From assembly GCA_014843695.1 (NCBI GenBank), contig JABXNX010000111.1, positions 1-64,000 of the forward strand: a DNA stretch of 64,000 bases. The letters run 5' to 3'. The translations under genes were made by a program, and so were the position numbers. Under the pieces are notes generated by a model. It was not told the DNA's origin. It made no database searches and saw nothing but the letters and a program-made list of their open reading frames with translations. This document shows positions 25,820-38,882 of this stretch, piece by piece (position 1 is the stretch's first letter; the number at the start of each line of letters is the position of its first letter). Origin of the DNA: Archivesica marissinica. Taxonomy: Eukaryota > Mollusca > Bivalvia > Venerida > Vesicomyidae.

Positions 25820-26094
25820 ATTAATAATTAATAATTAATAATAATTTTCATTAATAATTATGTAGGTTTTATTTAATTTTAGTTCTTTAGTTTAGTAATT
25901 TTAGTTTTAAGATCCATATTTTTCAATCTCTAATTACTTTTTATACATGTATTGTATTGTCATGTTTCGCTTACTTATTCATGTTTTACCATATCTGTGA
26001 TATGTCATATGTTCAACTGTAAAGCGCCTTTGAGCGCATACCCTATTATGAAAAGGGCGCTATATAAATGTAGTATATTATTTATTTATTTATT
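25820..26094 (+). mobile_element. Non-satellite insertion with retroelement-like 3' tail
   Basis: About 275 bp interrupt satellite A. The left half is AT-rich (TTAATTAATAATTAATAAT). The right end has GTAAAGCGCCTTTGAGCGC and then GAAAAGGGCGCTATATAAAT, which can pair as an imperfect hairpin (AGCGCC-TTT with AAA-GGGCGCT). It closes with an ATTTATTTATTTATT tail. From general knowledge, an AAAGCGC...GCGCTATATAAAT hairpin with a short AT-rich microsatellite tail is common at the 3' ends of LINEs and their SINE partners in marine invertebrates and fish. The array picks up again in the next half-monomer (GGTAATGTAGG). I cannot find a convincing target-site duplication, and no open reading frame is present, so this would be a 5'-truncated LINE or a SINE. 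Confidence 0.55.
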
Positions 26095-29000
26095 ATAAGG
26101 TAATGTAGGTATAAATATAACACAAGGTAACGTATGTATAAATATAACACAAGGTAACGTAGGTATAAATATAACACAAGGTAACGTAGGTATAAATATA
26201 ACACAAGGTAATGTAGGTATAAATATAACACAAAGTAACATAGGTATAAATATAACACAAGGTAACGTAGGTATAAATATAACACAAGGTAACGTAGTTA
26301 CATATATAACACAAGGTAACGTAGTTATCAATTTAACACAAGGTAACATAGGTCTAAATATAACACAAGGTAACGTAGTTACATATATAACACAAGGTAA
26401 CGTAGGTATAAATATAACACAAGGTAACGTAGGTATAAATATAACACAAGGTAACGTAGGTATAAATATAACACAAGGTAACGTAGGTATAAATATAACA
26501 CAAGGTAACGTAGGTATAAATATAACACAACGTAACGTAGGTATTAATATAACACAAGGTAACGTAGGTATTAAGATAACACAAGGTAACGTAGGTATAA
26601 ATATAACACAAGGTAACGTAGGTATAAATATAACACAAGTAACTTAGGTATAAATATAACACTAGGTAACATAGGTATAAATATAACATACGGTAACGTA
26701 GGTATAAATATAACACACGGTAACGTAGGTATAAATATAACACAAGGTAATGTAGTTACATATATAACACAAGGTAACGTAGTTATAAATATAACAAAAG
26801 GTAAAGTAGGTATAAATATAACACAAGGTAACGTACGTATAAATATAACAAAAGGTAACGTAGGTATAAATATAGCACAAGGTAACATAGTTATAAATAT
26901 AACACAAGGTAACGTAGGTATAAATATATCACAAGTCAACATAGGTATAAATATAACACAAGGTAATGTAGGTATAAATATAGCACAAGGTAACATAGTT
27001 ACATATATAACACAAGGTAACGTAGTTATAAATATAACATAAGGTAACGTAGTTATAAATATAACACAAGGTAACATACTTATAAATATAACACATGGTA
27101 ACGTAGGTATAAATATAACACACGGTAACGTAGGTATAAATATAACACACAGTAACGTAGGTATAAATATAACACAAGGTAACATAGGTATAAATATAAC
27201 ACAATTTAACGTAGTTACATATATAACACAAGGTAACGTAGTTATAGATATAACACAAGGTAACGTAGTTATAAATATAACACACGGTAACGTAGGTATA
27301 AATATAACACAATTTAACGTAGTTACATATATAACACAAGGTAACATAGTTATAGATATAACACAAGGTAACATAGTTATAAATACAACACAAGGTAACA
27401 TAGGTATAAATATAACACACGGTAACGTATGTATAAATATAACACAAGGTAACGTAGTTACATATATAACACAAGGTAACGTAGGTATAGATATAACACA
27501 AGGTAACGTAGGTGTAAATATAACACAAGGTAAAGGTAACATAGGTATAAATATAACACACGGTAACGTACGTATAAATATAACACAAGGTAACGTAGTT
27601 ACATATATAACACAAGGTAATGTAGGTATAAATATAACACAAGGTAACGTATGTATAAATATAGCACAAGGTAACGTAGGTATAAATATAACACAAGGTA
27701 ACATAGGTATAAATATAACACAAGGTAATGTAGGTATAAATATAACACACGGTAACGTATGTATAAATATAACACAAGGTAACGTAGTTATAAATATAAC
27801 ACAAGGTAACGTAGGTATAGATATAACACAAGGTAACATAGTTACATATATAACACAAGGTAACGTAGTTACATATATAACACAAGGTAACGTAGTTACA
27901 TATATAACACACAGTAACATAGGTATAAATATAACACAAGGTAACGTAGGTATAAATATAACACAAGGTAATGTAGGTATAAATATAACACAAGGTAACG
28001 TAGGTATAAATATAACACAAGGTAACGTAGGTATAAATATAAGACAAGGTAACGTAGGTATTAATATAACACAAGGCAACGTAGGTATAAATATAATACA
28101 AGGTAACGTAGGTATAAATATAACACAAGTAACATAGGTATAAATATAACACAAGGTAACGTAGGTATAAATATAACATACGGTAACGTAGGTATAAATA
28201 TAACACAAGTAACGTAGGTATAAATATAACACAAGGTAACGTAGGTATAAATATAACATACTGTAACGTACGTATAAATATAACACACGGTAACGTAGGT
28301 ATAAATATAACACAAGGTAATGTAGTTACATATATAACACAAGGTAAAGTAGGTATAAATATAACACAATTTAACGTAGTTACATATATAACACAAGGTA
28401 ACGTAGTTATAAATATAACACAAGGTAAAGTAGGTATAAATATAACACAATTTAACGTAGTTACATATATAACACAAGGTAACGTAGTTATAAATATAAC
28501 ACAAGGTAACATAGTTATAAATATAACACATGGTAACATAGGTATAAATATAACACACAGTAACGTAGGTATAAATATAACACACGGTAAAGTAGGTATA
28601 AATATAACACAAGGTAACGTAGATATAAATATAACACACGGTAACGTAGGTATACATATAACACAAGGTAACATAGGTATAAATATAACACAATTTAACG
28701 TAGTTGCATATATAACACAAGGTAACGTAGTTATAGATATAACACAAGGTAACGTAGTTATAAATATAACACAAGGTAATGTATTTATAAATATAACACA
28801 AGGTAACGTAGTTATAAATATAACACAAGGTAATGAAGTTATAAATATAGCACAAGGTAACATAGGTATAAATATAACACAAGGTAACATAGGTATAAAT
28901 ATAACACAAGGTAACATAGGTATAAATATAACACAAGGTAACGTAGTTATAGATAAAACACAAGGTAACTTAGTTATAAATATAACACAAGGTAACGTAG

Positions 29001-30901
29001 TTATAAATATAACACAAGGTAACGTAGTTATAGATAAAACACAACGTAACTTAGTTATAAATATAACACACAGTAACATAGGTATAAATATAACACAAGG
29101 TAACGTAGTTATAGATAAAACACAAGGTAACTTAGTTATAAATATAACACAAGGTAACGTAGTTATAAATATAGCACAAGGTAACATAGTTATAAATATA
29201 ACACAACGTAACTTAGTTATAAATATAACACAAGGTAACGTAGGTATAAATATAACACAAGGTAACGTAGTTATAAATATAACACAAGGTAACGTAGGTA
29301 TAAATATAACACAAGGTAATGTAGGTATAAATATAGCACAAGGTAATGTAGTTACATATATAACACAAGGTAACGTAGTTATAAATATAACACAAGGTAA
29401 CGTAGTTATAAATATAACACACAGTAACATAGGTATAAATATAGCACAAGGTAACGTAGTTATAAATATAACACAAGGTAACATAGTTATAAATATAACA
29501 CAAGGTAACGTAGGTATAAATATAACACAAGGTAACGTAGGTATAAATATAACACAAGGTAACGTAGTTACATATATAACACAAGGTAATGTAGTTACAT
29601 ATATGGCACAAGGTAATGTAGTTACATATATAACACAAGGTAATGTAGTTACATATATGTCACAAGGTAATGTAGTTACATATATAACATAATTTAATGT
29701 AGTTACATATATAACACAAGGTAACGTAGTTATAAATATAACACAAGGTAACGTAGTTATAAATATAGCACAAGGTAACGTAGGTATAAATATAACACAA
29801 GGTAACATAGTTATACATATAACACAAGGTAACGTAGGTATAAATATAACACAAGGTAACGTAAGTATAAATATAGCACAAGGTAATGTAGTTACATATA
29901 TAACACAAGGTAACGTAGTTATAAATATAACACAAGGTAACGTAGTTATGAATATAACACAAGGTAACGTAGGTATAAATATAGCACAAGGTAACTTAGT
30001 TATAAATATAACACAAGGTAACGTAGGTATAAATATAACACAAGGTAACGTAGGTATAAATATAACACAAGGTAATGTAGTTACATATATAACACAAGGT
30101 AATGTAGTTACATATATAACACAAGGTAATGTAGATACATATATAACACAAGGTAATGTAGTTACATATATAACACAAGGTAACGTAGTTACATATATAA
30201 CACAAGGTAACGTAGTTACATATATAACACAAGGTAGCGTAGTTACATATATAACACAAGGTAACGTAGTTACATATATAACACAAGGTAACGTAGTTAC
30301 ATATATAACACAAGGTAATGTAGTTACATATATAACACAAGGTAATGTAGTTACATATATAACACAAGGTAATGTAGTTACATATATGGCACAACGTAAT
30401 GTAGTTACATATATAACACAAGGTAATGTAGTTACATATATGGCACAAGGTAATGTAGTTACATATATAACACAAGGTAATGTAGTTACATATATAACAC
30501 AAGGTAATGTAGTTACATATATAACATACGGTAGCGTAGTTACATATATAACACAAGGTAACATAGGTATAAATATAACACAATGTAACATAGTTACATA
30601 TATAACACAAGGTAGCGTAGTTACATATATAACACAAGGTAATGTAGTTACATATATAACAAGGTAATGTAGTTACATATATAACACAAGGTAACGTAGT
30701 TACATATATAACACAAGGTAGCGTAGCTACATATATAACACAAGGTAACGTAGTTACATATATAACACAAGGTAACGTAGTTACATATATAACACAAGGT
30801 AACGTAGTTACATATATAACACAAGGTAACGTAGTTACATATATAACACAAGGTAACCTAGTTACATATATAACACAAGGTAACGTAGTTATATATATAA
30901 C

Positions 30902-31092
30902 AGCATACAAATGCAATGTACATGTATAACACAAGGTAACGTAGTTACATATATAACAGCATACAAATGCAATGTACATGTATAACACAAGGTAACGTAG
31001 TTACATATATAACAGCATACAAATGCAATGTACATATATAACACAAGGTAACGTAGTTACATATATAACAGCATACAAATGCAATGTACATA
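30902..31092 (+). repeat. Satellite A punctuation cassette 5 (4 x 56 bp)
   Basis: The 29-bp AGCATACAAATG monomer starts at 30902, 30958, 31014 and 31070, 56 bp apart, alternating with 27-bp alpha monomers. It is preceded by the marker GGTAACCTAGTTAC, also found before cassettes 3 and 6. Confidence 0.92.
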
Positions 31093-34009
31093 TATAACAC
31101 AATGTAACGTAGTTACATATATAACACAATGTAGCGTAGTTACATATATAACACAAGGTAACGTAATTACATATATAACACAAGGTAGCGTAGTTACATA
31201 TATAACACAAGGTAACGTAGTTACATATATAACACAAGGTAACGTAGTTACATATATAACACAAGGTAGCGTAGTTATAAATATAACACAAGGTAAAGTA
31301 GGTATAAATATAACACAAGGTAACGTAGGTATAAATATAACACAAGGTAACGAAGTTACATATATAACACAAGGTAATGTAGTTACATATATGGCATAAT
31401 GTAATGTAGTTACATATATAACACAAGGTAATGTAGTTACATATATGTCACAAGGTAATGTAGTTACATATATAACACAATTTAATGTAGTTACATATAT
31501 AACACATGGTAACGTAGTTATAAATATAACACAAGGTAACGTAGTTATAAATATAGCACAAGGTAACGTAGTTATAAATTTAACACAAGGTAACTTAGTT
31601 ATAAATATAACACAAGGTAACGTAGGTATAAATATAACACACGGTAACATAGTTATACATATAACACAAGGTAACGTAAGTATAAATATAGCACAAGGTA
31701 ATGTAGTTACATATATAACACAAGGTAACGTAGTTATAAATATAACACAAGGTAACGTAGTTATGAATATAACACAAGGTAACGTAGTTATAAATATAAC
31801 ACATGGTAACATAGGTATAATTAACACACAGAACGTAGGTATAAATATAACACACGGTAACGTAGGTATAAATATAACACAAGGTAACGTAGATATAAAT
31901 ATAACACACGGTAACGTACGTATACATATAACACAAGGTAACATAGGTATAAATATAACACAATTTAACGTAGTTACATATATAACACAAGGTAACGTAG
32001 TTATAGATATAACACAAGGTAACGTAGTTATAAATATAACACAAGGTAACGTAGTTATAAATATAACACAAGGTAATGAAGTTATAAATATAGCACAAGG
32101 TAACATAGGTATAAATATAACACAAGGTAACATAGGTATAAATATAACACAAGGTAACATAGGTATAAATATAACACAATTTAACGTAGTTACATATATA
32201 ACACAAGGTAACGTAGTTATAGATAAAACACAAGGTAACTTAGTTATAAATATAACACAAGGTAACGTAGTTATAAATATAGCACAAGGTAACATAGTTA
32301 TAAATATAACACAACGTAACTTAGTTATAAATATAACACAAGGTAACGTAGGTATAAATATAACACAAGGTAACGTAGTTATAAATATAACACAAGGTAA
32401 CGTAGGTATAAATATAACACAAGGTAATGTAGGTATAAATATAGCACAAGGTAATGTAGTTACATATATAACACAAGGTAACGTAGTTATAAATATAACA
32501 CAAGGTAACGTAGTTATAAATATAACACACAGTAACATAGGTATAAATATAGCACAAGGTAACGTAGTTATAAATATAACACAAGGTAACATAGTTATAA
32601 ATATAACACAAGGTAACGTAGGTATAAATATAACACAAGGTAACGTAGGTATAAATATAACACAAGGTAACGTAGTTACATATATAACACAAGGTAATGT
32701 AGTTACATATATGGCACAAGGTAATGTAGTTACATATATAACACAAGGTAATGTAGTTACATATATGTCACAAGGTAATGTAGTTACATATATAACATAA
32801 TTTAATGTAGTTACATATATAACACAAGGTAACGTAGTTATAAATATAACACAAGGTAACGTAGTTATAAATATAGCACAAGGTAACGTAGGTATAAATA
32901 TAACACAAGGTAACATAGTTATACATATAACACAAGGTAACGTAGGTATAAATATAACACAAGGTAACGTAAGTATAAATATAGCACAAGGTAATGTAGT
33001 TACATATATAACACAAGGTAACGTAGTTATAAATATAACACAAGGTAACGTAGTTATGAATATAACACAAGGTAACGTAGGTATAAATATAGCACAAGGT
33101 AACTTAGTTATAAATATAACACAAGGTAACGTAGGTATAAATATAACACAAGGTAACGTAGGTATAAATATAACACAAGGTAATGTAGTTACATATATAA
33201 CACAAGGTAATGTAGTTACATATATAACACAAGGTAATGTAGATACATATATAACACAAGGTAATGTAGTTACATATATAACACAAGGTAACGTAGTTAC
33301 ATATATAACACAAGGTAACGTAGTTACATATATAACACAAGGTAGCGTAGTTACATATATAACACAAGGTAACGTAGTTACATATATAACACAAGGTAAC
33401 GTAGTTACATATATAACACAAGGTAATGTAGTTACATATATAACACAAGGTAATGTAGTTACATATATAACACAAGGTAATGTAGTTACATATATGGCAC
33501 AACGTAATGTAGTTACATATATAACACAAGGTAATGTAGTTACATATATGGCACAAGGTAATGTAGTTACATATATAACACAAGGTAATGTAGTTACATA
33601 TATAACACAAGGTAATGTAGTTACATATATAACATACGGTAGCGTAGTTACATATATAACACAAGGTAACATAGGTATAAATATAACACAATGTAACATA
33701 GTTACATATATAACACAAGGTAGCGTAGTTACATATATAACACAAGGTAATGTAGTTACATATATAACAAGGTAATGTAGTTACATATATAACACAAGGT
33801 AACGTAGTTACATATATAACACAAGGTAGCGTAGCTACATATATAACACAAGGTAACGTAGTTACATATATAACACAAGGTAACGTAGTTACATATATAA
33901 CACAAGGTAACGTAGTTACATATATAACACAAGGTAACGTAGTTACATATATAACACAAGGTAACCTAGTTACATATATAACACAAGGTAACGTAGTTAT
34001 ATATATAAC
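30902..34009 (+). repeat. Satellite A higher-order repeat (3108 bp, cleanest copy)
   Basis: Cassette-to-cassette unit of 3108 bp, about 115 monomers. Order: cassette, about 0.2 kb of alpha monomers, about 1.9 kb mixed beta/gamma with private variants (TTTAACACAAGG at 31579, ACAATTTAACG, the TAGATAAAACAC anchor at 32220, ATAACATAATTTAATG near 32798), then about 0.8 kb of alpha monomers. A small defect at about 31820 (ATAATTAACACACAGAACG) distinguishes it from the copies near 7340 and 38060. I use this as the reference unit for the family. Confidence 0.88.
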
Positions 34010-34200
34010 AGCATACAAATGCAATGTACATGTATAACACAAGGTAACGTAGTTACATATATAACAGCATACAAATGCAATGTACATGTATAACACAAGG
34101 TAACGTAGTTACATATATAACAGCATACAAATGCAATGTACATATATAACACAAGGTAACGTAGTTACATATATAACAGCATACAAATGCAATGTACATA
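34010..34200 (+). repeat. Satellite A punctuation cassette 6 (4 x 56 bp)
   Basis: The 29-bp monomer starts at 34010, 34066, 34122 and 34178. The distance from cassette 5 is 3108 bp. Confidence 0.92.
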
Positions 34201-37142
34201 TATAACACAATGTAACGTAGTTACATATATAACACAATGTAGCGTAGTTACATATATAACACAAGGTAACGTAATTACATATATAACACAAGGTAGCGTA
34301 GTTACATATATAACACAAGGTAACGTAGTTACATATATAACACAAGGTAACGTAGTTACATATATAACACAAGGTAGCGTAGTTATAAATATAACACAAG
34401 GTAAAGTAGGTATAAATATAACACAAGGTAACGTAGGTATAAATATAACACAAGGTAACGAAGTTACATATATAACACAAGGTAATGTAGTTACATATAT
34501 GGCAAATGTAATGTAGTTACATATATAACACAAGGTAATGTAGTTACATATATAACACAATTTAATGTAGTTACATATATAACACAAGGTAACGTAGTTA
34601 TAAATATAACACAAGGTAACGTAGTTATAAATATAGCACAAGGTAACGTAGTTATAAATTTAACACAAGGTAACTTAGTTATAAATATAACACAAGGTAA
34701 CGTAGGTATAAATATAACACACGGTAACATAGTTATAAATATAACACAAGGTAACGTAAGTATAAATATAGCACAAGGTAATGTAGTTACATATATAACA
34801 CAAGGTAACGTAGTTATAAATATAACACAAGGTAACGTAGTTATAAATATAACACAAGGTAACGTAGTTATAAATATAACACAAGGTAACGTAGTTATAA
34901 ATATAACACAAGGTAACGTAGTTATAAATATAACACAAGGTAACGTAGGTATAAATATAACACAAGGTAACGTAGATATAAATATAACACACGGTAACGT
35001 AGGTATACATATAACACAAGGTAACATAGGTATAAATATAACACAATTTAACGTAGTTACATATATAACACAAGGTAACGTAGTTATAGATATAACACAA
35101 GGTAACGTAGTTATAAATATAACACAAGGTAAGTAGTTATAAATATAACACAAGGTAACGTAGTTATAAATATAACACAAGGTAATGAAGTTATAAATAT
35201 AGCACAAGGTAACATAGGTATAAATATAACACAAGGTAACATAGGTATAAATATAACACAAGGTAACATAGGTATAAATATAACACAATTTAACGTAGTT
35301 ACATATATAACACAAGGTAACGTAGTTATAGATAAAACACAAGGTAACGTAGTTATAAATATAACACAAGGTAACGTAGTTATAAATATAGCACAAGGTA
35401 ACATAGTTATAAATATAACACAACGTAACTTAGTTATAAATATAACACAAGGTAACGTAGTTATAAATATAACACAAGGTAACGTAGGTATAAATATAAC
35501 ACAAGGTAACGTAGTTATAAATATAACACAAGGTAACGTAGGTATAAATATAACACAAGGTAACGTAGGTATAAATATAACACAAGGTAATGTAGTTACA
35601 TATATAACACAAGGTAACGTAGTTATAAATATAACACAAGGTAACGTAGTTATAAATATAACACAAGGTAACATAGGTATAAATATAGCACAAGGTAACG
35701 TAGTTATAAATATAACACAAGGTAACGTAGGTATAAATATAACACAAGGTAACGTAGGTATAAATATAACACAAGGTAACGTAGGTATAAATATAACACA
35801 AGTAACGTAGTTACATATATAACACAAGGTAATGTAGTTACATATATGGCACAAGGTAATGTAGTTACATATATAACACAAGGTAATGTAGTTACATATA
35901 TGTCACAAGGTAATGTAGTTACATATATAACATAATTAATGTAGTTACATATATAACACAAGGTAACGTAGTTATAAATATAACACAAGGTAACGTAGTT
36001 ATAAATATAGCACAAGGTAACGTAGGTATAAATATAACACAAGGTAACATAGTTATACATATAACACAAGGTAACGTAGGTATAAATATAACACAAGGTA
36101 ACGTAAGTATAAATATAGCACAAGGTAATGTAGTTACATATATAACACAAGGTAACGTAGTTATAAATATAACACAAGGTAACGTAGTTATAAATATAAC
36201 ACAAGGTAACGTAGGTATAAATATAGCACAAGGTAACTTAGTTATAAATATAACACAAGGTAACGTAGGTATAAATATAACACAAGGTAACGTAGGTATA
36301 AATATAACACAAGGTAATGTAGTTACATATATAACACAAGGTAATGTAGTTACATATATAACACAAGGTAATGTAGATACATATATAACACAAGGTAATG
36401 TAGTTACATATATAACACAAGGTAACGTAGTTACATATATAACACAAGGTAACGTAGTTACATATATAACACAAGGTAACGTAGTTACATATATAACACA
36501 AGGTAACGTAGTTACATATATAACACAAGGTAATGTAGTTACATATATGGCACAAGGTAATGTAGTTACATATATAACACAAGGTAATGTAGTTACATAT
36601 ATAACACAAGGTAATGTAGTTACATATATAACACAAGGTAACGTAGTTACATATATAACACAAGGTAATGTAGTTACATATATAACACAAGGTAATGTAG
36701 TTACATATATAACACAAGGTAATGTAGTTACATATATAACACAAGGTAATGTAGTTACATATATAACACACGGTAACGTAGTTACATATATAACACAAGG
36801 TAACATAGGTATAAATATAACACAAGGTAACGTAGTTACATATATAACACAAGGTAACGTAGTTACATATATAACACAAGGTAATGTAGTTACATATATA
36901 ACAAGGTAACGTAGTTACATATATAACACAAGGTAACGTAGTTACATATATAACACAAGGTAGCGTAGCTACATATATAACACAAGGTAATGTAGTTACA
37001 TATATAACACAAGGTAACGTAGTTACATATATAACACAAGGTAACGTAGTTACATATATAACACAAGGTAACGTAGTTACATATATAACACAAGGTAACG
37101 TAGTTACATATATAACACAAGGTAACGTAGTTATATATATAA
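34010..37142 (+). repeat. Satellite A higher-order repeat (about 3.13 kb)
   Basis: Unit from cassette 6 to the degenerate cassette 7. The anchor is at 35329. Many private variants of the neighbouring unit are replaced by the commonest monomer forms (for example at 34800-34960), and small deletions occur near 34500, 35132, 35800 and 35934. It parallels the smoother unit at 9533-12670, which has the same position relative to the next gap. Confidence 0.8.
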
Positions 37143-37325
37143 CACATACAAACGTAATTACATATATAACACAAGGTAACGTAGTTACATATATAACACA
37201 TACAAATGCAATGTACATATATAACACAAGGTAACGTAGTTACATATATAACACATACAAATGCAATTACATATATAACACAAGGTAACGTAGTTACATA
37301 TATAACGCATACAAATGCAAGTACA
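37143..37325 (+). repeat. Satellite A punctuation cassette 7, degenerate
   Basis: Four altered cassette members: AACACATACAAACG (37141), ACACATACAAATGC (about 37196), ACACATACAAATGC (about 37252) and AACGCATACAAATGC (about 37305). Spacing stays near 55-56 bp. The same ACACATAC/AACGCATAC changes are seen in the degenerate cassette at 12671, about 24.47 kb upstream. Confidence 0.75.
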
Positions 37326-38882
37326 TATATAACACAATGTAACGTAGTTACATATATACACAATGTAGCGTAGTTACTATATAACACAAGGTAACGTAAT
37401 TACATATATAACACAAGGTAACGTAGTTACATATATAACACAAGGTAACGTAGTTACATATATAACACAAGGTAACGTAGTTACATATATAACACAAGGT
37501 AACGTAGTTATAAATATAACACAAGGTAACGTAGGTATAAATATAACACAAGGTAACGTAGGTATAAATATAACACAAGGTAACGTAGTTACATATATAA
37601 CACAAGGTAATGTAGTTACATATATGGCACAATGTAATGTAGTTACATATATAACACAAGGTAATGTAGTTACATATATGTCACAAGGTAATGTAGTTAC
37701 ATATATAACACAATTTAATGTAGTTACATATATAACACAAGGTAACGTAGTTATAAATATAACACAAGGTAACGTAGTTATAGATATAGCACAAGGTAAC
37801 GTAGTTATAAATTTAACACAAGGTAACTTAGTTATAAATATAACACAAGGTAACGTAGGTATAAATATAACACACGGTAACATAGTTATACATATAACAC
37901 AAGGTAACGTAAGTATAAATATAGCACAAGGTAATGTAGTTACATATATAACACAAGGTAACGTAGTTATAAATATAACACAAGGTAACGTAGTTATGAA
38001 TATAACACAAGGTAACGTAGTTATAAATATAACACATGGTAACATAGGTATAAATATAACACACAGTAACGTAGGTATAAATATAACACACGGTAACGTA
38101 GGTATAAATATAACACAAGGTAACGTAGATATAAATATAACACACGGTAACGTACGTATACATATAACACAAGGTAACATAGGTATAAATATAACACAAT
38201 TTAACGTAGTTACATATATAACACAAGGTAACGTAGTTATAGATATAACACAAGGTAACGTAGTTATAAATATAACACAAGGTAACGTAGTTATAAATAT
38301 AACACAAGGTAATGAAGTTATAAATATAGCACAAGGTAACATAGGTATAAATATAACACAAGGTAACATAGGTATAAATATAACACAAGGTAACATAGGT
38401 ATAAATATAACACAATAACGTAGTTACATATATAACACAAGGTAACGTAGTTATAGATAAAACACAAGGTAACTTAGTTATAAATATAACACAAGGTAAC
38501 GTAGTTATAAATATAGCACAAGGTAACATAGTTATAAATATAACACAACGTAACTTAGTTATAAATATAACACAAGGTAACGTAGGTATAAATATAACAC
38601 AAGGTAACGTAGTTATAAATATAACACAAGGTAACGTAGGTATAAATATAACACAAGGTAATGTAGGTATAAATATAGCACAAGGTAATGTAGTTACATA
38701 TATAACACAAGGTAACGTAGTTATAAATATAACACAAGGTAACGTAGTTATAAATATAACACACAGTAACATAGGTATAAATATAGCACAAGGTAACGTA
38801 GTTATAAATATAACACAAGGTAACGTAGTTATAAATATAACACAAGGTAACGTAGGTATAAATATAACACAAGGTAACGTAG

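Larger units (their letters stand above)
26095..38882 (+). repeat. Satellite A, block 3 (27-bp array with HORs)
   Basis: About 470 monomers in the same orientation. The first part (26095 to about 28900) is gamma-rich like block 2 and lacks cassettes. From about 28.9 kb onward it adopts the 3.1-kb higher-order form, with TAGATAAAACAC anchors at 29113, 32220, 35329 and 38454 (steps 3107, 3109, 3125). Two further copies of the anchor lie close upstream (28950, about 29032), indicating a small local triplication there. The minus strand is open for 1220 codons at 26929-30591, the longest frame in the window, entirely of 9-residue repeats; I treat it as incidental. Confidence 0.97.

Noticed and set aside
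26015..26070. Hairpin AGCGCCTTT...AAAGGGCGCT read as a rho-independent terminator
   Set aside because: There is no gene upstream and no U-run directly after the stem; TATAAAT and an ATTT tail follow. A retroelement 3' tail fits better.
26929..30591. 1220-codon minus-strand open frame in satellite A, with similar frames of 200-900 codons throughout the A arrays
   Set aside because: The frame exists because the 27-bp monomer has no stop in that phase. Two or three minus frames and one plus frame are open over the same bases, the composition is nine residues over and over, and frames break wherever an indel occurs. No start context, domain or non-repetitive part is present.
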